A stretch of DNA of 52,549 bases from Candidatus Omnitrophota bacterium (GTDB lineage Bacteria > Omnitrophota > Gorgyraeia > Aquiviventales > Aquiviventaceae). Below are positions 1 to 7,893 of this stretch, piece by piece (position 1 is the first letter of the stretch; every line of letters begins with the position of its first letter). The position numbers and the translations under genes were made by a program. The stretch covers positions 1 to 52,549 of the forward strand of contig JAHFGV010000016.1 of the NCBI GenBank assembly GCA_023247255.1. Reading direction: 5' to 3'. The notes under the pieces are model-generated. The model was given only the letters and a program-made list of their open reading frames with translations. It had not been told where the DNA came from and searched no databases.

Positions 1-971
1 TCAAGTGCCGCGTGTGGTATCTAGGTTCGGTTGACTCCGTCTGCCCCGGTTGCTCACGGGGATGCAACATTCAGATTCACACCAACCGCGAGCGGCAGTG
101 GCGGCCACATATCGCACAGGGCGCGCGCGTCATGCGTCTTAAACCACGTTACAACGCTGCTGTGAACCAATGGTGGATGTGCGATGAAGGCCGTTATGGC
201 TATCGGTTCATCGATGAGCAACGTCTGGAACAGGTGTCCATTAAAGAAAGTGGGGCTGTGCGCAAAGGAACCTGGGAGGAGGCGTTGGGTTTGCTGGGTG
301 CTACCTTGAAGCGTCTGCAAGAATCGGGTGAGATGAACAAGGTGGGTGTGATTCTTTCGAGCCATCTCACCAACGAAGACCTCTTCGTCGCCAAACGCTT
401 CTTCAAAGCTTTAGGGATCGAGCAGGTGGTGTTTCAACGTCCTAAGGCTGGCGAAGGCGACGCATTTCTCATCCAGCCGGATAAGTCCCCGAATGCAAGA
501 GGGGCTTTAGTTCTGGGTTTTGCCGAAGGCGCCCAAGGGCTACTCGAACAAGCGGTGAACAGAAAGTTACGAGTCTTGTGGGTATTCACGCAGGATCTGA
601 CGCAGCTTTTCCGAGAAGACTCAGTGGAGCAGGCAGCGAGGGCCCTTGAGCTTTTTATCTTTCAAGGGCCGAACACGAATCGCACATCTGGATTGGCGCA
701 TCTAGTTTTGCCCAGCGCTGTCTATGCGGAGAAGGATGGGACGTTTACGAATTTTCAAGGGTGCGTCCAGCGCATCCACGCCGCGGTGGATTGTCTCGGA
801 GACTCTAAAGCGGATTGGCAGATCCTCACAGAGTTGGCTGGACTGATGCAACTCACTCTCAGCTTTCCCGACGCTCCAGCGATCTTCCAAGCCCTATCCA
901 TGGAAGAAATAGCCTTTCAGGGTCTCACTTACGATACGATTGGCGAACAAGGGGCACTCCTTGGCACATAG
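1..971 (+). CDS. nuoG: NADH-quinone oxidoreductase subunit G, C-terminal part (cut by window edge)
   Basis: The reading frame is open at the left edge, so only the last ~322 residues are present. They begin with the 4Fe-4S Mo/W bis-MGD-type region: CPGCSRGCN followed about 35 residues later by WWMCDEGRYGY, which together supply four cysteine ligands of the N7-type cluster. A degenerate molybdopterin oxidoreductase-like domain follows. NuoG is the large Fe-S subunit of the peripheral arm of complex I and passes electrons from NADH towards quinone. The neighbours nuoH and nuoI support the call. A GTG at 12 is only an in-frame valine codon, because the frame continues upstream of it. Confidence 0.9.
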   Translation, partial: KCRVWYLGSVDSVCPGCSRGCNIQIHTNRERQWRPHIAQGARVMRLKPRYNAAVNQWWMCDEGRYGYRFIDEQRLEQVSIKESGAVRKGTWEEALGLLGATLKRLQESGEMNKVGVILSSHLTNEDLFVAKRFFKALGIEQVVFQRPKAGEGDAFLIQPDKSPNARGALVLGFAEGAQGLLEQAVNRKLRVLWVFTQDLTQLFREDSVEQAARALELFIFQGPNTNRTSGLAHLVLPSAVYAEKDGTFTNFQGCVQRIHAAVDCLGDSKADWQILTELAGLMQLTLSFPDAPAIFQALSMEEIAFQGLTYDTIGEQGALLGT

Positions 972-1113
972 CAGTCGTACAGCATATAGCTCGATAGCAC
1001 ATAGCAGCTAGCATATAGAAAATGCCATTTAGCTCTTTTTTCTTTCCATCTGCTAAATACTATGTGCTATCGAGCTATATGCTATCTGCTATGTGTTGTG
1101 TGCTGTGAAAGCC
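972..1113. repeat. nuoG-nuoH spacer with a perfect 24-bp inverted repeat
   Basis: The arms at 981-1004 and 1060-1083 are exact reverse complements (left arm begins AGCATATAGCTCGATAG) and are separated by 55 bp containing a T-rich run. Both arms are built from the words ATAGC, CTATGTG and GCTAT, and more of the same words lie just outside (1005-1016, 1084-1094). The right arm ends about 30 bp before the preferred nuoH start, so the hairpin could affect nuoH translation or processing of the nuo transcript. It is not followed by a U-tract where a terminator would need one. Related words recur at 9219-9300. Confidence 0.85.
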
Positions 1114-2241
1114 ATGTTAGTAGATTTAGCTATAAAATTTGGGATTAGCCTGGTTGTTCTCTTAGGCGTATTGAATTTCGCTGGAATGCAGACCTGGCTT
1201 GAGCGCAAACAGAGTGCGCTCATGCAGGATCGCATCGGCGCTAACCGCGCTACCTTCACGCTTCCCTGGGTCTGGGCTCGACCGATCAACTGGATGTTGC
1301 GCAAGCTTGGGGGCTTAGGCATTCTCAACGCCCTTGCGGATGTGCTGAAGCTGTTCACTAAAGAAGATTTCGTCCCCGCCCAAGGCGATCGGTTTCTTCA
1401 TACTTTGGCACCGGCGATTTCTCTGTTGTTCGCGCTGCTTGCTTTTGCGGCCATTCCGATCGGGCCGACGGTTGAGCTCTTTGGCCGATCGATTCCCCTG
1501 CAAGTCGCGAATCTGAACATTGGGCTCCTGGTGGTTCTTGCCTTGGCTTCCATGGGTATCTATGGCGTCGTCCTCGCAGGGATGGTTTCCGGGAACAACC
1601 TCGCCACCCTCGGGGGGCTTCGGGCCATCTCGCAGATGCTTGCCTATGAAATTGCCATGGGTGTTTCGCTCATCGGTGTAGTCATCTGGTATGGAACGTT
1701 GGATCTGCAACTTTTGGTCCAACAACAAGGACACCATGGGTTCGGGGGTTGGCTGCCACAATGGGGGCTGTTCGTGCAACCGATCGGCTGCCTGATTTTC
1801 ATGACAGCGGCACTCGCCCACACAAAGCGCGTTCCCTTTGATCTTCCCGAAGGAGAACCCGAGATCATAGGTTATTTCACAGAATACAGTGGCATGAAGT
1901 TCGGGCTTTTCTTCCTCACGGATTTTGTGGAGGTGGTGCTGGCCGCAGCCCTCACCACGACCCTGTTCTTCGGTGGCTGGCAAATTCCTTGGTTGTTTGC
2001 GGATGGCTTCCATTTTCCATGGGGACTGATAATTCCCGTGTCTCCCCTCGTCTACGTCCTGTTGGGGTTACTTTCCTTTACCCTGAAGGTCTTTGGTTTT
2101 ATCTGGTTCTTCATGCTGATTCGCTGGACGCTTCCGCGATTCCGTTACGACCAGCTCATGCGGCTGGGCTGGAAGATATTATTTCCCTTGTCTTTGATCA
2201 ACATTGTAGTGACGAGTATTTGCGTGGTATCCTGGCATTGA
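1114..2241 (+). CDS. nuoH: NADH-quinone oxidoreductase subunit H
   Basis: A 375-residue, highly hydrophobic protein of about eight membrane segments. It carries NuoH signatures: ERKQSALMQDRIGANR near the N-terminus (family usual: ERK.sA..QdR.GPNR) and PFDLPEGEPEIIGYFTEYSG in the middle, the acidic quinone-site loop. NuoH lies at the junction of the peripheral and membrane arms of complex I. An upstream GTG at 1093 in the same frame falls in repeat-derived sequence. I prefer ATG 1114 because it starts just before the first membrane helix, although neither start has a good Shine-Dalgarno. Length is normal for the family. Confidence 0.93.
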   Translation: MLVDLAIKFGISLVVLLGVLNFAGMQTWLERKQSALMQDRIGANRATFTLPWVWARPINWMLRKLGGLGILNALADVLKLFTKEDFVPAQGDRFLHTLAPAISLLFALLAFAAIPIGPTVELFGRSIPLQVANLNIGLLVVLALASMGIYGVVLAGMVSGNNLATLGGLRAISQMLAYEIAMGVSLIGVVIWYGTLDLQLLVQQQGHHGFGGWLPQWGLFVQPIGCLIFMTAALAHTKRVPFDLPEGEPEIIGYFTEYSGMKFGLFFLTDFVEVVLAAALTTTLFFGGWQIPWLFADGFHFPWGLIIPVSPLVYVLLGLLSFTLKVFGFIWFFMLIRWTLPRFRYDQLMRLGWKILFPLSLINIVVTSICVVSWH

Positions 2242-2262
2242 GAGCTGTAAGGAGACACAGAG

Positions 2263-2631
2263 ATGGGAACCTTTTACGCGGGGTGTGTGATTAAGAATCA
2301 CATCGAGCGAACCCAGTCGATCCAGATCCCAAAGGTTCTTGTGGATACGGGCAACGAATATACGTGGATTGCAGAAGCTGCTCTCGAGAAGATCCATGTT
2401 GTTCGGGAGAAAAAAGATATCGTCTTTGTAATGGCCAATGGTCAGCGTGTCACACGCAGTGTCGGGTTTGTCATCATTCGGGTGGGAGAGCACTTTACCA
2501 TTGATGAAGTTGTCTTCGGAGAAGAAGGGGATCTGTTCCTGCTCGGCGCCAGGACCCTGGAAGGGCTGAATCTAACAGTGGATCCTCGACAGAAGAAATT
2601 GGTGGTCTCAGGGCCGTTGCCTGCTGCTTGA
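2263..2631 (+). CDS. Small retropepsin-like (clan AA) aspartic protease
   Basis: A 122-residue soluble protein with a single aspartic-protease motif, VLVDTGNEYTWI (D28-T-G), and near the C-terminus the hydrophobic-hydrophobic-glycine element FLLGARTLEGL that completes a retropepsin half. Such one-domain proteins work as homodimers. There is no signal peptide, so it is predicted to be cytoplasmic. AAGGAG lies about nine bases before the ATG, and the stop overlaps the nuoI start (TGATG). It therefore sits as a co-translated gene between nuoH and nuoI, which is not a canonical complex I position. The fold call is fairly firm; the substrate and any link to complex I are unknown. Confidence 0.75.
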   Translation: MGTFYAGCVIKNHIERTQSIQIPKVLVDTGNEYTWIAEAALEKIHVVREKKDIVFVMANGQRVTRSVGFVIIRVGEHFTIDEVVFGEEGDLFLLGARTLEGLNLTVDPRQKKLVVSGPLPAA

Positions 2632-3290
2632 TGGGTTCCCTTAGCGACCAACTCTTACACCGCATTCGCGAGGCGCACAAGCGCCGCAAGCTCAATGGAT
2701 GGGAGCGCTTGTATCTTCCCGCTATTGCCCAAGGACTGTGGCTGACCTCAAGACATTTCTGGCGCAACCTCTTTCTGCACATCGCCCATCGCCTCGGGTT
2801 CTTCAAGGATGTCCCCGCTGCGGTTACGATCCAGTATCCGGACGAGCGACGACAGACATCCCCCCGTCTTCGGACTCGTCATCGGCTGACGAAGCGCTCG
2901 GATGGCACTCCACGCTGTGTCGCCTGCATGCTCTGCGAAACCGTTTGTCCTGCGCGGTGCATCTACATCGTTCCTGCGGAGCATCCAGATCCCGACATTG
3001 AGAAAGTCCCGAAGAGTTTTGATATTGATCTGGGACTCTGCGTCTACTGCGGCTATTGCGTCGAGGCCTGCCCGGAGGATGCGATCCGCATGGACACGCA
3101 GATCCACGAAATCGCCGCCTACTCCCGCGATGGCATGTGGCTCAATATGAAGGAGCTGCTCAATCCCGGCTCCAAAGGTCTCACCGAGCCTCCCGATAAA
3201 TTCGTCCAGATTGAGCTTGACGAGTTCCGAAAGCTTCGATCCACCCCTCCTTCCCCGCCTTCAGGAAGTAGTGTTCCTCCTGTCCCCTGA
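2631..3290 (+). CDS. nuoI: NADH-quinone oxidoreductase subunit I (8Fe ferredoxin)
   Basis: A 219-residue protein with two 4Fe-4S motifs: CVACMLCETVCPARC and CVYCGYCVEACPED, the N6a/N6b clusters of the complex I peripheral arm. The N-terminal WERLYLPAIAQGLWLTSRHFW region is the usual amphipathic membrane-contact segment. The C-terminus ends in a Ser/Pro-rich tail after VQIELDEF. The ATG at 2631 shares one base with the stop of the preceding protease gene. An in-frame TTG at 2628 is a less likely start. It belongs to the same operon as nuoG and nuoH. Confidence 0.93.
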   Translation: MGSLSDQLLHRIREAHKRRKLNGWERLYLPAIAQGLWLTSRHFWRNLFLHIAHRLGFFKDVPAAVTIQYPDERRQTSPRLRTRHRLTKRSDGTPRCVACMLCETVCPARCIYIVPAEHPDPDIEKVPKSFDIDLGLCVYCGYCVEACPEDAIRMDTQIHEIAAYSRDGMWLNMKELLNPGSKGLTEPPDKFVQIELDEFRKLRSTPPSPPSGSSVPPVP

Positions 3291-3303
3291 TTTTTCTTCT
3301 GCT

Positions 3304-4788
3304 ATGAACACACTTCCGTTGCGGAGGTTTGCATTCCAAAAATCGCAAACTACGAAGCTCACTCTGCTGTTCTTTATCCTGTTTCTCCTTCCTTTTTGCG
3401 TGGTGGGGGTTTGGGCGATGAGCCAAGGGATACGCTTGCTCTCGGAGAGATCCTGGGCTCAGGCGGGACTCTGGTTGATATTTGCGCTTGCCTTCGGCGG
3501 TTTTGGGTTTGGGATGTTGCTGGCCGTTCGCATAGGGCTGAAAAAGATGCGGGAAGATGAGCGACTCAAGATCCAATATCCCGATCAGCCTTGGATGTGG
3601 AAGAAAGATTGGATCACGGGACGCATCCGTTGTGCAACCCACGTCGGTGTGGTTTCTTCATGGGTTTTCTGCCTCTTCTGGAATCTCATCAGCGCTCCCG
3701 TTTTTTGGGTGATCCCTCGTGAGATATTGGAAAAGGGCAACCGACTGGCTTTGCTCGCGCTGGTGTTTCCCTTTGTCGGCCTTTGGCTGCTGATCGTAGC
3801 GATCAGACAGACACTCCGGTGGCGCAAATTCGGGGACTCCGTGCTTGAGCTGAGCACCCTTCCTGGTGTCATCGGAGCTAAGCTTGGCGGCACGATTCAT
3901 GCCCGGCTTTCCCTGCGCCCCCAAGACAAATTGACGTTGACCCTCTCCTGTGTGCAACGCATCACCACAGGTGCCGGGAAAAACCGCGACACTCATGCGA
4001 ATATTCTCTGGCAGGATGAACAACCTCCCCTGAGCCAGTTGCCTCAGGAGTATTCCAGGAGGATTGCGATTCCTATCGCTTTTGAAATTTCAGGGGATTG
4101 CCGCGGATCGGACTGGTCCAATCTGAACAATCAGATTCTCTGGCAGTTGGAAGTCCATGCGAAAATACCCGGCGTGGATTATCACGCGATTTTTGAAGTC
4201 CCTGTGTTTCGGACCTCTGCAAGTTTAGTGTCCTCTCCCGGTGCAGCGGTTGTTAAATCAGAAGCGTTGCATGAGGATTCTCTACGTATTCAGTGGGAAC
4301 GGGGTGTTTCTGTCAGGCCGCATCCACGTGGGGGGATGGAAATATCTTTGGGCGCGGCAAGACATCCGGCAGCAGCAATTTCTACAACTTTATTTTTGAT
4401 CTTGTGGTGGACGGCTATCTGGCTTCAGCTATACCTTAAAGCCCCCCTCTTTTTTCCCATCATTTCTGGCTTGATCGGCCTCTTGATCTTTTGGGCTGCC
4501 TTGGATCTCTGGCTGGGCACACAGCGAGTTTGGGTCAGTGCTACGGGTCTTCAAGTGACCCACGGGATTTTGGGGTGGGGAAGCGCTAGAACTTTTGACG
4601 TCTCTGTTGTCGGGAAGATTCAAACGCGGATAGGGATGCAAATGGGCAGAAAGGCTTTCTATGACGTCGTGCTTGTGACTAAAAATGGCAGGAAAATAGT
4701 GCTTGGGTCATCCCTTTCGAGTAACCGCCAGGCTGAAGCATTGGTCGCTATCGTCAAAGGGGTTCTCGATAGGAAGCAACTGGCGTGA
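3304..4788 (+). CDS. Membrane protein of unknown function (DUF3592-like)
   Basis: I do not recognise a characterised family. The 494-residue product starts with a short basic stretch and a hydrophobic helix (LTLLFFILFLLPFCVVGVWAM). It has a second helix pair around residues 55-80 and two more at about 110-170, then a ~170-residue soluble domain rich in beta-type sequence containing AGKNRDTHANILWQDEQ. A further helix pair lies near 360-400, and the protein ends in a small PH-like segment. The layout resembles DUF3592-type proteins. It lies 13 bp after nuoI on the same strand and may be co-transcribed. The frame is open upstream to 3211 inside nuoI, but ATG 3304 is the natural start. A role in complex I is not implied. 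Confidence 0.6.
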   Translation: MNTLPLRRFAFQKSQTTKLTLLFFILFLLPFCVVGVWAMSQGIRLLSERSWAQAGLWLIFALAFGGFGFGMLLAVRIGLKKMREDERLKIQYPDQPWMWKKDWITGRIRCATHVGVVSSWVFCLFWNLISAPVFWVIPREILEKGNRLALLALVFPFVGLWLLIVAIRQTLRWRKFGDSVLELSTLPGVIGAKLGGTIHARLSLRPQDKLTLTLSCVQRITTGAGKNRDTHANILWQDEQPPLSQLPQEYSRRIAIPIAFEISGDCRGSDWSNLNNQILWQLEVHAKIPGVDYHAIFEVPVFRTSASLVSSPGAAVVKSEALHEDSLRIQWERGVSVRPHPRGGMEISLGAARHPAAAISTTLFLILWWTAIWLQLYLKAPLFFPIISGLIGLLIFWAALDLWLGTQRVWVSATGLQVTHGILGWGSARTFDVSVVGKIQTRIGMQMGRKAFYDVVLVTKNGRKIVLGSSLSSNRQAEALVAIVKGVLDRKQLA

Positions 4789-4812
4789 GGGGTGCAGGAG
4801 AAAAGCCTTGCG

Positions 4813-5226
4813 TCAATCGCCCAGGATCTTTACGACGACGCGTTTCTTGCGCTTACCGTCGAATTCCGCGTAAAAGATTTGCTCCCAAGGACCCCGATCA
4901 AGCTTGCCCTTCGTTATGGGTAGCGTCGCCTGGTGACCGATGAGTGTACGCTTTAAGTGAGCATCCCCGTTATCCTCGCCGGTGAGGTGGTGTTTGTAAT
5001 CTTTGGTCGAAGGCGCCAGACGCTCCAACAATTCCCAGAAATCCTGCCAGAGCCCTTCCTCGTCGTCATTCACCCAGATGCTGGCCGTGATGTGCATGGC
5101 CGAAACCAAACAGAAGCCTTCCGCGACACCGCTTTTTTTGACCAGTCCCTGAATCGTCTCGGTGATGTTGATGATGTCCCGTCGCTTGGGCGTATTGAAC
5201 CAGAGGTATTCAGTTAGGTACTTCAT
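4813..5226 (-). CDS. YjbQ / UPF0047 family protein
   Basis: A 137-residue protein that matches the YjbQ (UPF0047) family end to end: [16 protein letters not shown], then [19 protein letters not shown], then [19 protein letters not shown]. Members are small trimeric beta-rich proteins, often annotated as secondary thiamine-phosphate synthases because some complement thiE mutants; their true role is uncertain. The histidine and glutamate residues of the putative metal/anion site are kept. ATG 5226 is chosen over a TTG one codon upstream. It converges on the preceding plus-strand membrane protein gene with a 24-bp gap. Confidence 0.85.
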   Translation of the reverse strand: MKYLTEYLWFNTPKRRDIINITETIQGLVKKSGVAEGFCLVSAMHITASIWVNDDEEGLWQDFWELLERLAPSTKDYKHHLTGEDNGDAHLKRTLIGHQATLPITKGKLDRGPWEQIFYAEFDGKRKKRVVVKILGD

Positions 5227-5261
5227 CAACGGGTTTGCGATGTCTTGATCTGGGGCAGAAT

Positions 5262-5537
5262 TTATCGAGCTGTTGACGCTGAGCTATGTGGGGCAGGGGC
5301 TCCACGGAGAAGCCCTTCCGTGCTCAAGTCTTCATCGATATCCGGCCAGTGGATTCCGTATCCTCCCCCACAAATTTGCCAACGAGCCCTCTGATGAGTG
5401 TTGGCGTGAAGGAGTCTGGGATACCATGCCAATGGTACAGTAATGGTGCGTCCATCGAGAAGCTCTACGCTTAACGTATCTGTCGTTATATGCACTCGTT
5501 TGACACGCTCACCCGGTTTCAGTTCCGAAATGCTCAT
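5262..5537 (-). CDS. DUF2442 domain protein
   Basis: A small (~91-residue) DUF2442 protein: [17 protein letters not shown] followed by [17 protein letters not shown], the two hallmark segments. Proteins of this family are usually encoded next to DUF4160 proteins in a toxin-antitoxin-like arrangement, as here. Its likely ATG (5537) lies inside the end of the DUF4160 gene (29-bp overlap), so the two are translationally coupled. An alternative start seven codons upstream (5558) is possible. The C-terminal tail [12 protein letters not shown] is not conserved. A DUF2442-like C-terminus reappears in the chimeric ORF at 18757-18963. Confidence 0.75.
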   Translation of the reverse strand: MSISELKPGERVKRVHITTDTLSVELLDGRTITVPLAWYPRLLHANTHQRARWQICGGGYGIHWPDIDEDLSTEGLLRGAPAPHSSASTAR

Positions 5538-5754
5538 TCCAGGCCTCCAAGACTTCACGTTCGCGTTCTCTCAAGATCCGTTCAATCCTTCCCAGCTCTT
5601 TGGCGCTGAATCCCAGATTTCGCGCTAACGCAAGGGGACGAAGCCAGAACTTTGCAGTCTGATCGTCTCGATCCACGTGTACATGTGGCGGTTCGTTTGG
5701 CTCATGGCTATAAAAGTATAGCCGATACGGGCCGCTTCGAACAATAGTAGGCAT
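5509..5754 (-). CDS. DUF4160 domain protein
   Basis: An 81-residue DUF4160 protein, recognisable by YRLYFYSHEPNEPPHVHV and the following KFWLRPLALARNLGFSAKEL segment. The PPHVHV histidine cluster is characteristic of the family. It forms a pair with the DUF2442 gene downstream, often proposed to be a toxin-antitoxin module, but function is unproven. The ATG (5754) overlaps the ispH stop as TGATG on the minus strand, so this pair is translated from an ispH-containing message. A TTG at 5757 is the alternative start. Confidence 0.75.
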   Translation of the reverse strand: MPTIVRSGPYRLYFYSHEPNEPPHVHVDRDDQTAKFWLRPLALARNLGFSAKELGRIERILREREREVLEAWNEHFGTETG

Positions 5755-6707
5755 CAAGGGGTGTGCGATGTAATGAGCGTTTGTAGTTCACTGGGAAGAC
5801 CAAAGCTGACATTTTCTTTGACGAGTTCAACTTCTTCAATCTGCGTGGCTCCCAAATGCTTCAAGGCTTCCACGACTTCTTGCACCAGGTGCTCGGGGGC
5901 GGAAGCGCCAGAGGTCACACCGACGCACGCGACTCCTTCAAACCAAGCCGGATCGATCTCGTTGGCGCTGTTGATGAGATAGGCCTTGCGTCCGGCATCG
6001 CGGGCGACTTCGGTAAGGCGAATGGAGTTGGAGCTGTTTCGGGCGCCGATGACGAGAATCACCTGTGCTTCCTTGGCGATAGCCTTCACGGCGTTTTGAC
6101 GATTTTGAGTCGCGTAGCAGATGTCGTCTTTCGATGGATTCACCAGCATTGGGAAGCGTCCTTTGAGCACGTCAATGATTTCACGCGTGTCATCGATGCT
6201 GAGTGTCGTCTGCGTGATGACGGCTACTTTATCCGGATTGTCGATCGCAACGCGCCGAGCATCCTCCACCGTTTGGATGAGACGAATCGCATCCGGGGCT
6301 TCTCCCAGAGTGCCTTCGACTTCTTCGTGACCTTGATGTCCGATTAACAGAATCGTGTAGCCTTTCTGGGCAAAGCGTTTGGCTTCCACGTGGACTTTTG
6401 TTACCAAAGGACAGGTGGCGTCGATGACTTGGAGGCTGCGCTGTTTGGCTGCCTGGTGGACGGCCGGAGAGACACCGTGGGCGCTGAAGATGGCCGTTGA
6501 GCTTTGCGGGACAGCGTTTAATTCTTGGACGAAGATTGCCCCTTTCTGTCTCAGGGCGTTTACGACATGGGGGTTGTGGACGATTTCCTTGCGAACGTAG
6601 ATAGGACCCGAGAAGTGCGAAAGAGCCTGCTCGACAACTTCAATAGCCCGCTCAACGCCCGCACAGAATCCCCGTGGTTTAGCGAGGATGATTTTTGTTA
6701 GAGACAT
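5754..6707 (-). CDS. ispH: 4-hydroxy-3-methylbut-2-enyl diphosphate reductase
   Basis: IspH (LytB) catalyses the last step of the MEP isoprenoid pathway, converting HMBPP to IPP and DMAPP with a 4Fe-4S cluster. The three cluster cysteines are visible: C15 in PRGFCAGVERAI, C99 in DATCPLV and C197 in DDICYATQNRQ. Further signatures are AHGVSP, GHQGHEEVEGTLGE and the SSNSIRL substrate loop. ATG 6707 gives a 317-residue protein beginning MSLTKIILAKPRGFC, the usual spacing to the first cysteine. The frame is open to 6746, but that extension is not conserved. The gene leads a TGATG-coupled run into DUF4160 and DUF2442. Confidence 0.95.
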   Translation of the reverse strand: MSLTKIILAKPRGFCAGVERAIEVVEQALSHFSGPIYVRKEIVHNPHVVNALRQKGAIFVQELNAVPQSSTAIFSAHGVSPAVHQAAKQRSLQVIDATCPLVTKVHVEAKRFAQKGYTILLIGHQGHEEVEGTLGEAPDAIRLIQTVEDARRVAIDNPDKVAVITQTTLSIDDTREIIDVLKGRFPMLVNPSKDDICYATQNRQNAVKAIAKEAQVILVIGARNSSNSIRLTEVARDAGRKAYLINSANEIDPAWFEGVACVGVTSGASAPEHLVQEVVEALKHLGATQIEEVELVKENVSFGLPSELQTLITSHTP

Positions 6708-6873
6708 GATTCTACCATTATAGAGAACGCCCTGAGCGTTCGGCAAGATGAACTATTGAGTCTCGCCAATCAGCAGGACAGCGTTTCCCGACGGTGAAGC
6801 CTGTCATGAAACTCCGCGAGCATCAATAAGAACTTTCCACAAGTTGAGCGAAGGGTCAGGCTCCTTTTTGGAA

Positions 6874-7893
6874 TTACCGTAGGGTATTTTGAAAGAACCG
6901 CAGGCTTTCGTATTTCAGGTAAGGAAGGAACAGGTAAGCGGTGTAGTGGCCGGTGGGCAAGAGGACGAGTTCGGGTTTGCCTAGGGCTTTCCAAAGCCTG
7001 AGGGAATTGGCTCGGCCGATGGTCCGATCAGCGACGGCGATGAACAAGAGCAAGCGACTGGAATCGACGTAAGGAGCTAGTTGCAAAGGGTCGGTCCGGA
7101 TCTGTTTCCGGAGCAAATCGTCAAAGGCTTGGCGATCCATCTGGCGGACGCGCAGGTATTTACTCAAAGGTTTAGTGAGCAGGCTGTCCTTTGAACTCAT
7201 GAGGATATCGGCAATGCTGCCGCCGGGAAGGGCTGCGACATGGGCTTTCAGACGAGGCTCAACGGCTGCTGCCATGATAGTGGCGATGCCTCCCATGCTG
7301 ATGCCGAAGCTTCCGATGCGCTTAGGATCGACGTTATCTTGCTGCTCCATCCAATCCACGACTTGGCGGATTCGGATTACGCCTTGGCGCAGGAGCAATT
7401 CCAGATACTCTACCGGCTGATCCGGAGAAATCTTGAGGGTCTTGCGGTGGATCAGTGCCGTATGGAAACCGTGGTGAGCGAGGTACCGACAAATCCCGCG
7501 CTCAAGAGGATAATCGCCGCCGAGAATAGGATTGAAAACGATGGCCGCTTGACGATCTGGGATTTTTGACTCAAACCACTCCAGTTCCACGATGGGTTCT
7601 GTGGGTTCAAAGCCAGGTGTCATTAAAGGAAACTTAACAAGCCATTGGCGAACCTGTCGATCTTCCTTCTGCAGTTCTTTAGTAGCTACATGAGTGCTTC
7701 GTGGATAATCGTAATAGGACCGGACATCGGAGGCAATGGCTTGCGGGGGCACCACCGGATGCTGCAGCGGTGCATAGGCGCAGTCGTTGGCAGACAGCAT
7801 GCAGCATACAGCGCTGCCCAGAAGCAAGATTGGGTGATGGACGGTTTTGACCCTTGGCTGGGTAAGGGTAGTTGGATCCCAATGGAATGTCAT
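6874..7893 (-). CDS. Exported alpha/beta hydrolase
   Basis: A 339-residue alpha/beta hydrolase with nucleophile motif GISMGG (serine near residue 210), an acid in AVADRTIG and a histidine in PTGHYTAY, i.e. a plausible complete Ser-Asp-His triad. The N-terminus contains a hydrophobic stretch, ILLLGSAVCCMLSANDCAYAP, that could be a secretion or lipoprotein signal. The ATG follows the stop of the PHP lipoprotein gene directly (TAGATG), so the two are coupled and probably act on the same envelope substrate. Substrate is unknown; the closest general class is dienelactone hydrolase/prolyl-oligopeptidase-like esterases. 166 bp without a gene separate it from ispH. Confidence 0.75.
   Translation of the reverse strand: MTFHWDPTTLTQPRVKTVHHPILLLGSAVCCMLSANDCAYAPLQHPVVPPQAIASDVRSYYDYPRSTHVATKELQKEDRQVRQWLVKFPLMTPGFEPTEPIVELEWFESKIPDRQAAIVFNPILGGDYPLERGICRYLAHHGFHTALIHRKTLKISPDQPVEYLELLLRQGVIRIRQVVDWMEQQDNVDPKRIGSFGISMGGIATIMAAAVEPRLKAHVAALPGGSIADILMSSKDSLLTKPLSKYLRVRQMDRQAFDDLLRKQIRTDPLQLAPYVDSSRLLLFIAVADRTIGRANSLRLWKALGKPELVLLPTGHYTAYLFLPYLKYESLRFFQNTLR

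Noticed and set aside
1315-2013. Antisense open frame of 232 codons opposite nuoH.
   Set aside because: Composition is that of a shadow frame (charged, Gly/Pro/His-rich, no domain), and nuoH on the other strand is certain.
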